Source: Rhizobium lentis (lineage in GTDB: Bacteria; Pseudomonadota; Alphaproteobacteria; Rhizobiales; Rhizobiaceae). Taken from it: a stretch of DNA of 64,000 nucleotides. The notes under the pieces were generated by a model. It did not search any database. It was given only the letters and a program-made list of their open reading frames with translations, and was not told where the DNA came from. Below, piece after piece: positions 35,462 to 45,548 of this stretch; within the stretch, counting starts at the first letter, position 1; every line of letters starts with the position of its first letter. A program made the position numbers and the translations under genes. The stretch covers positions 434,001 through 498,000 of the forward strand of contig NZ_JACHBD010000002.1 in the NCBI RefSeq assembly GCF_014200175.1, read 5' to 3'.

Positions 35462-36625
35462 ATGACCGCTGTCGGAAGCTATTTCAAGATCGGCCCCGCC
35501 CGTCTCTTTGTTCACCTTGCCGTTCTGCTGATCGTTATCATCTGGCTCATCCCGACGCTCGGCATCTTTGTCAGCGCCCTGCGTGATAGGGATCAGATCG
35601 TCGTCTCCGGCTGGTGGACGGCCTTTGTCGGCTCGACACAGACGGTCGCCGTCCGCCTGGGCACGCCTGACCAGCAGCGGCAGGAAGGCGCCAACTACGT
35701 CATCACAGGCAATGTGCTGGAAGGGCAGACCGGCCGCTCGGTAAAAGCCTTCGGCAACCGCGTGCAGCAGCCGGCCGCTTTTGAAGCCGGCGAGACCGCC
35801 GATCTCGGCGATGGCGAGAGCCTGCAGATCAACAGCGACGGCAGCTATCGCTACATGAAGAACACGGCCTTTTCGCCTGACGAGCGGCCGCGGCGCATCT
35901 ACGCGTCCGTCTCAGCGCCGCCGGAATTCACGTTGGAGAACTACAAGACGGTTCTAACCGGCGAGGGCATCGGCCAGTCCTTCATCAATTCGCTGACCGT
36001 GACGATCCCGGCGACGATCATCCCGATCCTGATTGCCGCTTTTGCCGCCTATGCCTTGAGCTGGATGGACTTTCCCGGCCGCGCGCTGCTGATTGCGCTC
36101 GTCGTCGGCCTCATCGTCGTGCCGCTGCAGATGTCGCTGATTCCGCTGCTTCGCCTCTACAACGAGATCGGCAATATGCTCGGCCAGCCGTCGAAGACCT
36201 ATCCCGGCATCTGGTTCGCACACACCGCCTTCGGCATGCCGCTCGCCATCTTTCTCCTGCGGGCCTATATCGCCGGCCTGCCGAAGGAGATCATCGAATC
36301 CGCCCGCGTCGACGGCGCAAGCGACTTCGAGATCTTCGTTCGCATCGTTTTGCCTTTGTCCTTCCCGGCACTCGCCTCCTTCGCCATCTTCCAGTTCCTG
36401 TGGGTATGGAACGACCTGCTCGTCGCCATGGTCTTCCTCGGCACCGACCAGGATCACCTCGTGCTGACCGGCAGGCTGAACGCGCTGCTCGGCTCGCGCG
36501 GCGGCAATTGGGAGATTTTGACGGCGTCGGCCTTCGTCACTATCGTCGTGCCGCTGCTCGTTTTCTTCGGACTGCAGCGTTATCTGGTGCGTGGTCTGCT
36601 GGCGGGTTCGGTCAAGGGCGGCTGA
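35462..36625 (+). CDS. aglG: alpha-glucoside ABC transporter permease AglG
   Basis: AglG is the second permease. The 387-residue product has the C-terminal EAA motif (KEIIESARVDGASDFEIFVR) and MalG-like helices. It carries about 120 extra residues between the first and second membrane helices (about residues 43-165), rich in polar residues and with beta-like sequence (GDGESLQINSDGSYRYMK). Sugar permeases of this class are usually near 280 residues, so this is a large external insert. It starts 1 base after aglF. Confidence 0.92.
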   Translation: MTAVGSYFKIGPARLFVHLAVLLIVIIWLIPTLGIFVSALRDRDQIVVSGWWTAFVGSTQTVAVRLGTPDQQRQEGANYVITGNVLEGQTGRSVKAFGNRVQQPAAFEAGETADLGDGESLQINSDGSYRYMKNTAFSPDERPRRIYASVSAPPEFTLENYKTVLTGEGIGQSFINSLTVTIPATIIPILIAAFAAYALSWMDFPGRALLIALVVGLIVVPLQMSLIPLLRLYNEIGNMLGQPSKTYPGIWFAHTAFGMPLAIFLLRAYIAGLPKEIIESARVDGASDFEIFVRIVLPLSFPALASFAIFQFLWVWNDLLVAMVFLGTDQDHLVLTGRLNALLGSRGGNWEILTASAFVTIVVPLLVFFGLQRYLVRGLLAGSVKGG

Positions 36626-36659
36626 CCATTCCCAAACGTGACTTCAGACAGGATATCTC

Positions 36660-38312
36660 ATGAACGTGGCTTCCCAATCGATCTTGACCGCCGACAAGGA
36701 CTGGTGGCGCGGCGCGGTGATCTATCAGATCTATCCGCGCTCCTACCAGGATTCGAACGGCGACGGCATCGGCGACCTGAAGGGCATCACCGCCCGACTG
36801 CCGCATGTGGCAAGCCTCGGCGTCGATGCGATCTGGATCTCTCCCTTCTTCACCTCGCCGATGCGCGATTTCGGTTACGACGTTTCCGATTACGAGAATG
36901 TCGATTCGATTTTCGGCACCCTGGTGGATTTCGATACCATGATCGCGGAGGCCCATCGCCTCGGCATCCGCGTAATGATCGACCTCGTCATCTCCCACAG
37001 CTCGGACCAGCACCCGTGGTTCGTGCAGAGCCGTTCCAGCAAGACCAACGCCAAGGCTGATTGGTATGTCTGGGCCGACGCCAAGCCGGACGGCACGCCG
37101 CCGAACAACTGGCTGTCGATCTTCGGCGGCTCGGCATGGGCGTGGGATCCGACGCGCATGCAATATTACCTGCACAATTTCCTGACTTCGCAGCCGGACA
37201 TGAACCTGCATAACCCGGAAGTGCAGGATCGCCTGCTCGATGTCGTGCGCTTCTGGCTCAATCGCGGCGTTGACGGCTTCCGCCTCGACACGATCAATTT
37301 CTATTTCCACGACCCGCTCTTGCGCGACAATCCCGCGCTTGCTCCCGAGCGCCGCAACGCCTCGACGGCGCCGGCGGTCAATCCCTATAACTTCCAGGAG
37401 CATGTCTACGACAAGAACCGGCCGGAGAACCTAGCCTTCCTGAAGCGCTTCCGCGCCGTTCTCGAGGAATATCCGGCGATCGCCGCTGTCGGCGAGGTGG
37501 GTGACAGCCAGCGCGGCCTCGAAATCGTCGGCGAATACACGTCCGGTAATGACAAGATGCACATGTGCTACGCCTTCGAGTTCCTGGCGCCCGATCCGCT
37601 GACGCCGGAGCGCGTCGAGGAGGTGATGGAGGATTTCGAGGCCGCAGCCCCCGACGGTTGGGCCTGCTGGGCCTTTTCCAATCACGACGTCATGCGCCAT
37701 GTCAGCCGCTGGGGTGGACTGGTCGCCGATCACGACGCCTTCGCCAAGCTGTATGCCTCGCTGCTGATGACGCTGCGCGGTTCCGTCTGCCTCTATCAGG
37801 GCGAGGAGCTTGCGCTGACCGAAGCCGATCTCGCCTATCAGGATCTCCAGGATCCCTATGGCATCCAGTTCTGGCCGGAGTTCAAAGGCCGTGACGGCTG
37901 CCGCACGCCGATGGTCTGGGACAGCCACGTCGCCCAGGGCGGCTTTTCGACAGTCAAGCCCTGGCTGCCGGTGCCGGTCGAACATATCCTGCGGGCCGTC
38001 AACGTCCAGCAGGGCGACGAGGCTTCCGTGCTCGAGCACTATCGACGCTTCATCGCCTTCCGCAAGCTGCACCCAGCTTTTGCCAAGGGCGAAATCGAAT
38101 TCGAGGAGACAGAGGGCGATGTCCTGGTCTTCACCCGCGAGTACAGTGACGAGAAGCTGCTCTGCATTTTCAACATGTGCCCGGCCGAGGCTAGCGTCAC
38201 TCTGCCTGCGGGAGAATGGCAGGCGTTGACGGGGCACGGCTTTATCAGCAACAACTATGGCGACAAGATCGATATTCCGGCCTGGGGGGCGTATTTCGCC
38301 CGTCTCGCTTAA
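36660..38312 (+). CDS. aglA: alpha-glucosidase AglA (GH13)
   Basis: AglA is a cytoplasmic hydrolase that splits imported alpha-glucosides. The 550-residue product has the GH13 motifs: MIDLVISHSSDQHPWF, GVDGFRLDTINF with the catalytic Asp, AVGEVGDS with the acid Glu, and FSNHDVMRH. No signal peptide is present, which fits hydrolysis after uptake. It sits between aglG and aglK. Glucose made here can enter the Entner-Doudoroff pathway encoded 3 kb downstream. Confidence 0.94.
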   Translation: MNVASQSILTADKDWWRGAVIYQIYPRSYQDSNGDGIGDLKGITARLPHVASLGVDAIWISPFFTSPMRDFGYDVSDYENVDSIFGTLVDFDTMIAEAHRLGIRVMIDLVISHSSDQHPWFVQSRSSKTNAKADWYVWADAKPDGTPPNNWLSIFGGSAWAWDPTRMQYYLHNFLTSQPDMNLHNPEVQDRLLDVVRFWLNRGVDGFRLDTINFYFHDPLLRDNPALAPERRNASTAPAVNPYNFQEHVYDKNRPENLAFLKRFRAVLEEYPAIAAVGEVGDSQRGLEIVGEYTSGNDKMHMCYAFEFLAPDPLTPERVEEVMEDFEAAAPDGWACWAFSNHDVMRHVSRWGGLVADHDAFAKLYASLLMTLRGSVCLYQGEELALTEADLAYQDLQDPYGIQFWPEFKGRDGCRTPMVWDSHVAQGGFSTVKPWLPVPVEHILRAVNVQQGDEASVLEHYRRFIAFRKLHPAFAKGEIEFEETEGDVLVFTREYSDEKLLCIFNMCPAEASVTLPAGEWQALTGHGFISNNYGDKIDIPAWGAYFARLA

Positions 38313-38333
38313 GGATCAGGAGGGGAGAGAGAC

Positions 38334-39422
<1,089 letters not shown>

Positions 39423-39538
39423 GGTCGCCATTTTTGGGCTGATAATCCCCAGAATTATACTTGGCGGACCGGATTCTCACTTTCTGTTAAAGATCGGCTG
39501 CTACTTTTTCCTCGTCAATTTATGAGGGGGATAAGCAA

Positions 39539-39952
39539 GTGGCCGCTTCCAATCCGTCACAGCCAAGATCTCATTTCCTGAGCAAGGAAGAATCCTTCAT
39601 GTATGACCGCGAGGCGCGGTTCAAAATGGAGGACACGATGAATGCCGCGCGCATCGAATATACGGAAAAGGGCGTCATGCACGCGGCTTCGCGCCGCTGT
39701 GACATCGTCCGGATCTCGATGAGCAGCGCGACGCTCGCAATCCTGACCCAGTTCAGCCTGCCGAAGCAGTTTTATCTGGATATTCCGGATGCCCGCATCA
39801 CCAAGGTCGGCTGCCTGCTGATGAAGGTCAACGCCAACAACACGATCGAAGTTCGCTTCCTGCGCCTGCTGACGCAGAAGGAGCTGAACAAGATTTTCGT
39901 CTACAGCACACACCCGGCGCACAAGGATTACGTCCTCGATATCCGCGCCTGA
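39539..39952 (+). CDS. degenerate PilZ-like domain protein
   Basis: This is a 137-residue soluble protein. A region from about residue 50 to 115 (SRRCDIVRISMSSATLAIL through LPKQFYLDI to IEVRFLRLL) has the strand pattern of a PilZ domain. The cyclic-di-GMP motifs are poor: no clear RxxxR is seen, and the D/NxSxxG motif reads RISMSSA. It may therefore not bind the nucleotide. I chose the GTG at 39539 because GAGGGGG lies upstream; an ATG at 39599 is the alternative. It stands alone after aglK and is closed by a terminator. Confidence 0.65.
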   Translation: MAASNPSQPRSHFLSKEESFMYDREARFKMEDTMNAARIEYTEKGVMHAASRRCDIVRISMSSATLAILTQFSLPKQFYLDIPDARITKVGCLLMKVNANNTIEVRFLRLLTQKELNKIFVYSTHPAHKDYVLDIRA

Positions 39953-39973
39953 CGGATAGATCGGGCTGCCAAT

Positions 39974-40017
39974 AGCAAAACCCGCGGGACGCTTCGCGCA
40001 CTCCGCGGGTTTTTGCT
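39974..40017. terminator. bidirectional terminator between PilZ-like gene and edd
   Basis: An inverted repeat (AGCAAAACCCGCGG and CCGCGGGTTTTTGCT) surrounds a 14-16-base centre. With A-run and T-run flanks it can end transcription from both converging genes. Confidence 0.85.
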
Positions 40018-40035
40018 TATTTGCGTTGGTTAGGT

Positions 40036-41856
40036 TCAGTGGAAGAGAACGCTCGCACCCTGATCCGAAGCTCCGACGGCGCGGCGGAACGGCGCGAATA
40101 GCTCGCGGCCCATGCCGAATTCATTGTCGGAGAGATCGACGGTTACCGGCTCGCGCTCGGCCATGTCGGCAGCATCGACCAGCACTTCCAGCGTGCCCTT
40201 GATCGCGTCCAGGCGGATGATGTCGCCATCCTTGATGCGGGCGATCGGGCCGCCGTCGACCGCTTCAGGCGTGACGTGGATTGCCGCCGGTACCTTTCCG
40301 GATGCTCCGGACATGCGACCGTCAGTCAGAAGCGCCACGCGGAAGCCGCGATCCTGCAGCACGCCGAGCGGCGGCGTCAGCTTGTGCAGCTCCGGCATGC
40401 CGTTCGCCTTCGGGCCCTGGAAGCGCACGACGGCGACGAAATCGCGGTTGAGCTTGCCTTCCTTGAAGGCGTCCTGCAGTTCCTGCTGGCTGTGGAAGAT
40501 GATCGCCGGCGCCTCGATGATGTGGCGCTCCGGCTTGACGGCGGAGATCTTGATGACTGCCTTGCCGAGATTGCCGCGCAGCATCTTCAGCCCGCCATTC
40601 GCCTGGAACGGTGTTTCGATGCTGGAGAGCACCTTCGGATCATGGCTCTTCTCCGGCGACGGCTCGCGCAGAACGGTGCTGTTTTCGCCGAGGCGGGCAT
40701 CGACCGTATAGGCCTGGAGACCCTGGCCGAAGACGGTGCGCACGTCGTCATGCACCAGGCCATGCTTCAGGAGTTCCTTGATCAGGAAACCCATGCCGCC
40801 GGCCGCCTGGAAATGGTTCACGTCGGCAAGCCCGTTCGGATAGACGCGGGCAAGCAGCGGAACGATTTCCGAAAGCTCGGCGATGTCCTGCCAGGTGAGC
40901 TGGATGCCGGCTGCCCGCGCCATGGCAACGAGGTGCAGCGTGTGGTTGGTCGATCCGCCGGTCGCATGCAGGCCGACGACGCCGTTAACGACCGAACGCT
41001 CGTCGATCATCTCGCCGGCCGGCGTGAATTCGTTGCCGAGCGCGGTGATCGCCAGCGCCCGCTTGGCGGCTTCGCGCGTCAGCGCTTCGCGCAACGGCGT
41101 GCCGGGATTGATGAAGGAGGAGCCGGGCATGTGGAAGCCCATGATCTCCATCAGCATCTGGTTGGAGTTGGCCGTGCCGTAGAAGGTGCAGGTGCCGGGG
41201 CCGTGATAGGATTTCGATTCCGCCTCCAGGAGTTCGGCGCGGCCGACCTTGCCCTCGGCAAAGAGCTGGCGCACCCGCGACTTCTCGTCGTTCGGCAGGC
41301 CTGTGGTCATCGGCCCGGCCGGCACGAAGATCGACGGCAGATGCCCGAAGGAGAGTGCCGCGATGACGAGGCCGGGAACGATCTTGTCGCAGACGCCGAG
41401 GAAGAGGGCGGCATCGAACATATTGTGCGACAGGCCGACGCCCGCGGCCATGGCGATCAGGTCGCGCGAAAAGAGCGACAGCTCCATCCCCGGCTGCCCC
41501 TGGGTGACGCCGTCGCACATGGCAGGCACGCCGCCGGCCACCTGGGCGACGCCACCTGCTTCAGCGGCCGCCTCACGGATGATTGCGGGATAGGTCTCGA
41601 ACGGCTGGTGGGCCGAGAGCATGTCATTATACGCGGTGATGATGCCGAGATTGGGAATGCGGTCGCCAGCAAGCGCGTCCTTCTCGGCGGGGGAACAGAC
41701 CGCAAAGCCATGGGCGAGGTTGGCGCAGCCGAGCACCGAGCGGTGCACGCCCTGGGAGGCGGCGGCGCGCAGCCGCTCCAGATAGCGCTCGCGGGTCGGC
41801 TTCGAGCGTTCGACGATGCGGTTGGTGATCGCAGCAATGCGTGCGTGAGCGGACAT
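40036..41856 (-). CDS. edd: 6-phosphogluconate dehydratase Edd
   Basis: Edd converts 6-phosphogluconate to 2-keto-3-deoxy-6-phosphogluconate in the Entner-Doudoroff pathway. From the ATG at 41856 the protein has 606 residues, the family length; AGGGA lies upstream. IlvD/Edd signatures are present, including [31 protein letters not shown] and [20 protein letters not shown]. The Cys of [10 protein letters not shown] fits the iron-sulfur cluster. It is the last gene of zwf-pgl-edd on the - strand. Confidence 0.96.
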   Translation of the reverse strand: MSAHARIAAITNRIVERSKPTRERYLERLRAAASQGVHRSVLGCANLAHGFAVCSPAEKDALAGDRIPNLGIITAYNDMLSAHQPFETYPAIIREAAAEAGGVAQVAGGVPAMCDGVTQGQPGMELSLFSRDLIAMAAGVGLSHNMFDAALFLGVCDKIVPGLVIAALSFGHLPSIFVPAGPMTTGLPNDEKSRVRQLFAEGKVGRAELLEAESKSYHGPGTCTFYGTANSNQMLMEIMGFHMPGSSFINPGTPLREALTREAAKRALAITALGNEFTPAGEMIDERSVVNGVVGLHATGGSTNHTLHLVAMARAAGIQLTWQDIAELSEIVPLLARVYPNGLADVNHFQAAGGMGFLIKELLKHGLVHDDVRTVFGQGLQAYTVDARLGENSTVLREPSPEKSHDPKVLSSIETPFQANGGLKMLRGNLGKAVIKISAVKPERHIIEAPAIIFHSQQELQDAFKEGKLNRDFVAVVRFQGPKANGMPELHKLTPPLGVLQDRGFRVALLTDGRMSGASGKVPAAIHVTPEAVDGGPIARIKDGDIIRLDAIKGTLEVLVDAADMAEREPVTVDLSDNEFGMGRELFAPFRRAVGASDQGASVLFH

Positions 41857-41923
41857 GGAAGATCCCTGCCTTGTTCTGGTTCGTCTCAATGTGTTCACCG
41901 GCTCCGGCGGCCGTCAGGCCGTA

Positions 41924-42622
41924 TCAGGGAGCCCAGTAGATCTCGACCGGGGAAGTGGCCCGGCGCAGAACGGCTCGGATCGGCATGTCTGCCTCGTCAC
42001 CGCTGCCTTCCGCCTTGGCGAGAACGTCTTTTTTTCCTTCGCCCTCGATATGGAGAACCAGCAGTGCGGCATCCCGAAGACTGGAGAAGGTGAAAGTCAG
42101 GCGCGGCTCGCCGGCTCCTTCTGCCTCCATGGTGATGACGCCGCGCGGCGTCGAGGCATCGAGCGCCTCGGCAAGATTGCTGCCGCCGGGAAAGAACGAG
42201 GCCGTGTGGCCGTCGCCGCCCATGCCGAGGATGACCACATCGAAGGGGATGCCGATCTCGGCGCTTTTTTTCGTCGCCAGCCTTGCGGCGTCCTCGACCG
42301 AGGCTGCCGGCTGGTAAAGCGGCACGAACCGCGCCGCCTTCGCCTTGTCCTGCAAGAGATTGGCATCGACCAGCAGATGGTTCGAGCGGGTATTGTCGGC
42401 CGGCACGAAGCGTTCGTCAACCAGTGTGATCGTCACCTTGTCCCAGGCGATGTCGCGTGTCGACAGCGCCTGGAAGAAGGCCTTTGGCGTCGAGCCGCCG
42501 GAAACGGCGATGGAGGCGGCGCCGCGGGCGGCGATCGCCGCCGAAAGCGTATGGGCGACCTTGTCGGCGAGGCTGCCGGCGAGATCTGCGGGGCTGGCGA
42601 AGGAATGCAGGGTCGATGCCAT
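41924..42622 (-). CDS. pgl: 6-phosphogluconolactonase Pgl
   Basis: Pgl hydrolyses 6-phosphogluconolactone to 6-phosphogluconate. The 232-residue product (ATG at 42622; eight further in-frame residues lie upstream) has AISGGSTPKAFFQALS, ITLVDERFVPADNTRSNHLL and VVILGMGGDGHTASFFPG, all typical of the DevB/Pgl type. It follows zwf after 10 bases and precedes edd. The gene fits the second step of the pathway encoded by its neighbours. Confidence 0.95.
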   Translation of the reverse strand: MASTLHSFASPADLAGSLADKVAHTLSAAIAARGAASIAVSGGSTPKAFFQALSTRDIAWDKVTITLVDERFVPADNTRSNHLLVDANLLQDKAKAARFVPLYQPAASVEDAARLATKKSAEIGIPFDVVILGMGGDGHTASFFPGGSNLAEALDASTPRGVITMEAEGAGEPRLTFTFSSLRDAALLVLHIEGEGKKDVLAKAEGSGDEADMPIRAVLRRATSPVEIYWAP

Positions 42623-42632
42623 CGATGTCGTC

Positions 42633-44108
42633 CTAGATATCGTCATGCCAGGTGCGGCCGTCGCGCTCGATCAGCGCGATGGCCTGGCTCGGGCCCCAGG
42701 TGCCGGCCGTATAGCCCTGCACCTGCTGGCCGGTTGTCTCCCAGCCTTTCAGGATCGGGTCGACCCATTTCCATGCGGCTTCGACTTCATCGCGGCGCAT
42801 GAACAATGTCTGGTTGGAGCGGATCACGTCCATCAGCAGGCGTTCGTAGGCGTCGGGATTGCGGACGTTGAAGGCCTGGGCAAAGCTCATGTCGAGCGAG
42901 ACGTTGCGCAGGCGCATGCCGCCCGGGCCCGGATCCTTGATCATCAGCGACTGCTTGACGCCCTCGTCCGGCTGCAGGCGGATGATCAGCTGGTTCTGGC
43001 TGATGCGGCCGGCGGCCTGATCGAAGATCGCATGCGGGATCGACTTGAAGGTGATGACGATCTCGGACATGCGCCCGGCAAGCCGCTTGCCGGTTCTGAT
43101 GTAGAAGGGAACGCCGGCCCAGCGCCAGTTGTTGATCTCCGCCTTGATGGCGACGAAGGTCTCGGTGTTGGAGACGCCGCCTTCGAGCTCTTCGAGATAG
43201 CCCTTCACCGGGCCGCTGCCCGAGGCGCCGGCGCGATACTGGCCGCGCACCGTCGCCTGCTCGACATTGGAGGCATCGAGCGGCTTCAGCGCCCGCAGCA
43301 CCTTCAGCTTCTCGTCGCGAACGGCTTCCGAATCCATCGACGAGGGCACTTCCATCGCCGTCAGGCAGAGCAGTTGCAGAATGTGGTTCTGCACCATGTC
43401 GCGCAGCGCGCCCGCCGTATCGTAATAGCCGGCGCGGCCTTCGAGGCCGACCGCTTCGGCCACGGTGATCTGCACGTGATCGATGTAGTTGGCATTCCAC
43501 AGCGGCTCGTAGAGCGCATTGGCAAAGCGCAGCGCCATCAGGTTCTGCACCGTTTCCTTGCCGAGATAGTGATCGATGCGGAAAATCTGCTCTTCCTTGA
43601 AGGCGCGGCCGATCATGTCGTTGAGCTGCAGCGCCGAGGCGAGGTCGCGGCCGATCGGCTTCTCGACGACGATGCGGGTCGATTTGGTGATCAGCTTGTG
43701 GTCGTGGATCTTTTGCGAAATGTCGCCGAAGATGCCGGGTGCGACCGCCAGATAGAAGGCGCGCACCCGATCCTTGCTCTCGTCGAGCAGCCTCTTCAGC
43801 TGATCCCAGCCGTTGTCGGAGCGGGCATCGACCGAGACGTAATAGAGGCGGGCGCAGAACTTCTCGACTTCGTTCTCGTCATATTCGCCCTTCTTCAGGT
43901 GTTCCTTCAGGGCATCGCGGGCGAATTTGCGGTATTCCTCGTCGGTCAGGGGGCTGCGCGAAGCGCCGATCACACGGGTCGGTTCGCCGAACTGGCCTTC
44001 GATCTGGCGGTGATAGAGGGCGGGCAGCAATTTGCGTTCGGCAAGGTCGCCGCTGCCGCCGAAGACGACGTAATCAAAAGGCTCAACGGGAATGATCTGG
44101 CTGCTCAT
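42633..44108 (-). CDS. zwf: glucose-6-phosphate dehydrogenase Zwf
   Basis: Zwf oxidises glucose 6-phosphate to the lactone with NADP. The 491-residue product from the ATG at 44108 has the Rossmann motif VVFGGSGDLAERKLLPALYH, the active-site motif RIDHYLGKE and EKPIGRDLASA. An upstream in-frame TTG at 44123 would add five residues. The gene starts the zwf-pgl-edd operon; the 134-base gap upstream is AT-rich with AATCGATT near 44150, a possible operator. Confidence 0.97.
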   Translation of the reverse strand: MSSQIIPVEPFDYVVFGGSGDLAERKLLPALYHRQIEGQFGEPTRVIGASRSPLTDEEYRKFARDALKEHLKKGEYDENEVEKFCARLYYVSVDARSDNGWDQLKRLLDESKDRVRAFYLAVAPGIFGDISQKIHDHKLITKSTRIVVEKPIGRDLASALQLNDMIGRAFKEEQIFRIDHYLGKETVQNLMALRFANALYEPLWNANYIDHVQITVAEAVGLEGRAGYYDTAGALRDMVQNHILQLLCLTAMEVPSSMDSEAVRDEKLKVLRALKPLDASNVEQATVRGQYRAGASGSGPVKGYLEELEGGVSNTETFVAIKAEINNWRWAGVPFYIRTGKRLAGRMSEIVITFKSIPHAIFDQAAGRISQNQLIIRLQPDEGVKQSLMIKDPGPGGMRLRNVSLDMSFAQAFNVRNPDAYERLLMDVIRSNQTLFMRRDEVEAAWKWVDPILKGWETTGQQVQGYTAGTWGPSQAIALIERDGRTWHDDI

Positions 44109-44242
44109 GAGCTTGTCTCTCAATCATGCTGGTTGGCGGCCCTTTTAATCTAATCGATTTAAAAAAGCCAGTGTGCAGTGCAATGAATCTGTCAGGCACC
44201 GGTTTTAGAGCGAATTTCGGCGAGAGGAAATCCGCAATCGGA

Positions 44243-45538
44243 CTAAAACTTGTCGCGAAGCGCAAACCACGACAAGGCGAGGAAAAGCAGCGGCGCCCGC
44301 ATGCGTGCTCCACCGGGAAAGGCGGGAATATCGAGCGATCTGAACAGATCCAGATCGCCGGATTTCCCAAGCACCGTTTCCGCATAGAGCTTGCCACAGT
44401 AGTTTGACAGCATGACGCCATGGCCGGAATAACCGCCGATCGAGGTAACGCCCGGCATCACCTCGCGCACGAAGAGCTGGCGCGGCAGGGTGATGCCGAC
44501 ACTGCCGCCCCAGGCATGGGTGATTTCGATGTCTTTCAGATCGGGATAGATTTCGCCGATCTGCCGGCGGATATGCTGCGAAATGTCTCGCGGATTGTCG
44601 GCCGTATAGGCCTCGCGTCCGCCGAACAGCAGGCGGCCTTCAAATTTACGGAAGTAGCGCACGACGAAGCGCGAATCGGCAACGGCCTCACCGCCCGGCA
44701 GCACATCGGGATAGCCGTCGAGCGGAACGGTGGCGCCGATGAAGGAACGGATCGGCATGACATGGCTTGCAGTTACCGGCTCCAGATTGCCGATATGGCC
44801 GTTGCAGGCGATCAGCGCCCGGTCGGCGGTGATCGTTCCCTTTTCGGTTTCGATCGTCACCTTGCCGCCGCTTTGGCGGATCGCCGTCGCCTTGGTCATC
44901 TCGAAGATATCAGCACCCGCGTTGGCGGCGACACGGGCGAGCCCGATGAGCAGCTTCAGCGGATGGATATGGCCGGTGCCGAGATCGCGCACGCCGCAGT
45001 GGAAGCGCTTCGAGCCGAGCCTTTCCTGCGTCTCTCTCTTGTCCATAAATCTGATGTGAGGATAGTCGTAGCGCTGCGCGGCGATCTCGGCGTTCTCGCG
45101 ATAGTCGCGTTCGTAACTCGCCTTGTGGGCGACATTGAGCTGGCCGGGTACGAAGTCGATCTCTATCTCGTGCTCGCTTGCAAAATCGAGGAGATGGCGC
45201 TTGGCCGCCTCGGCAACCTCGAACAGCGCCTTCGAGCGTTGATAGCCGATTTTTTCCTCGAGCTCTTCCGGCCACCATCGCTGACCCGTGCCGAGCTGGC
45301 CGCCATTGCGCCCGGACGCTCCGTCGCCGAAGCGACAGGCTTCGATCAGGACGACCGAAACGCCTGACTTGGCGAGGTGATAGGCGGCCTGCAGGCCGGT
45401 ATAACCACCGCCGATGATGGCGACGTCGCATGTTCTCGAGCCGTCGAGGGCGGCATAGGTGGGCCGCTCGCCGACCGTTGCCTGATACCAGGATAAGCCC
45501 GGGGAGATCGGACTCTGCCACATCTCTTGTGGTGCCAT
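44243..45538 (-). CDS. puuB: gamma-glutamylputrescine oxidase-type FAD enzyme (PuuB-like)
   Basis: The 431-residue product is a DAO-family flavoenzyme. The FAD-binding motif CDVAIIGGGYTGLQAAYHLA is at about residues 38-57, followed by GASGRNGGQLGTGQRWWPEE, which is characteristic of PuuB/OrdL. A C-terminal segment GGYSGHGVMLSNYCGKL is also typical. PuuB oxidises gamma-glutamylputrescine to the aldehyde. The gene lies 10 bases after a PuuA-type synthetase and is transcribed with it. A potFGHI transporter 12.5 kb away supports a polyamine role. Other amine oxidases of this family remain possible. Confidence 0.8.
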   Translation of the reverse strand: MAPQEMWQSPISPGLSWYQATVGERPTYAALDGSRTCDVAIIGGGYTGLQAAYHLAKSGVSVVLIEACRFGDGASGRNGGQLGTGQRWWPEELEEKIGYQRSKALFEVAEAAKRHLLDFASEHEIEIDFVPGQLNVAHKASYERDYRENAEIAAQRYDYPHIRFMDKRETQERLGSKRFHCGVRDLGTGHIHPLKLLIGLARVAANAGADIFEMTKATAIRQSGGKVTIETEKGTITADRALIACNGHIGNLEPVTASHVMPIRSFIGATVPLDGYPDVLPGGEAVADSRFVVRYFRKFEGRLLFGGREAYTADNPRDISQHIRRQIGEIYPDLKDIEITHAWGGSVGITLPRQLFVREVMPGVTSIGGYSGHGVMLSNYCGKLYAETVLGKSGDLDLFRSLDIPAFPGGARMRAPLLFLALSWFALRDKF

Positions 45539-45548
45539 GACGATCCCC

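Noticed and set aside
40276..42093. 605-residue open frame on the + strand opposite edd and pgl
   Set aside because: It lies fully antisense to edd and pgl, whose family motifs are clear, and it has a composition typical of reverse-frame reading in GC-rich DNA.
42345..44153. 602-residue open frame on the + strand opposite zwf
   Set aside because: Antisense to zwf and pgl; no protein family pattern, and composition fits a shadow frame.
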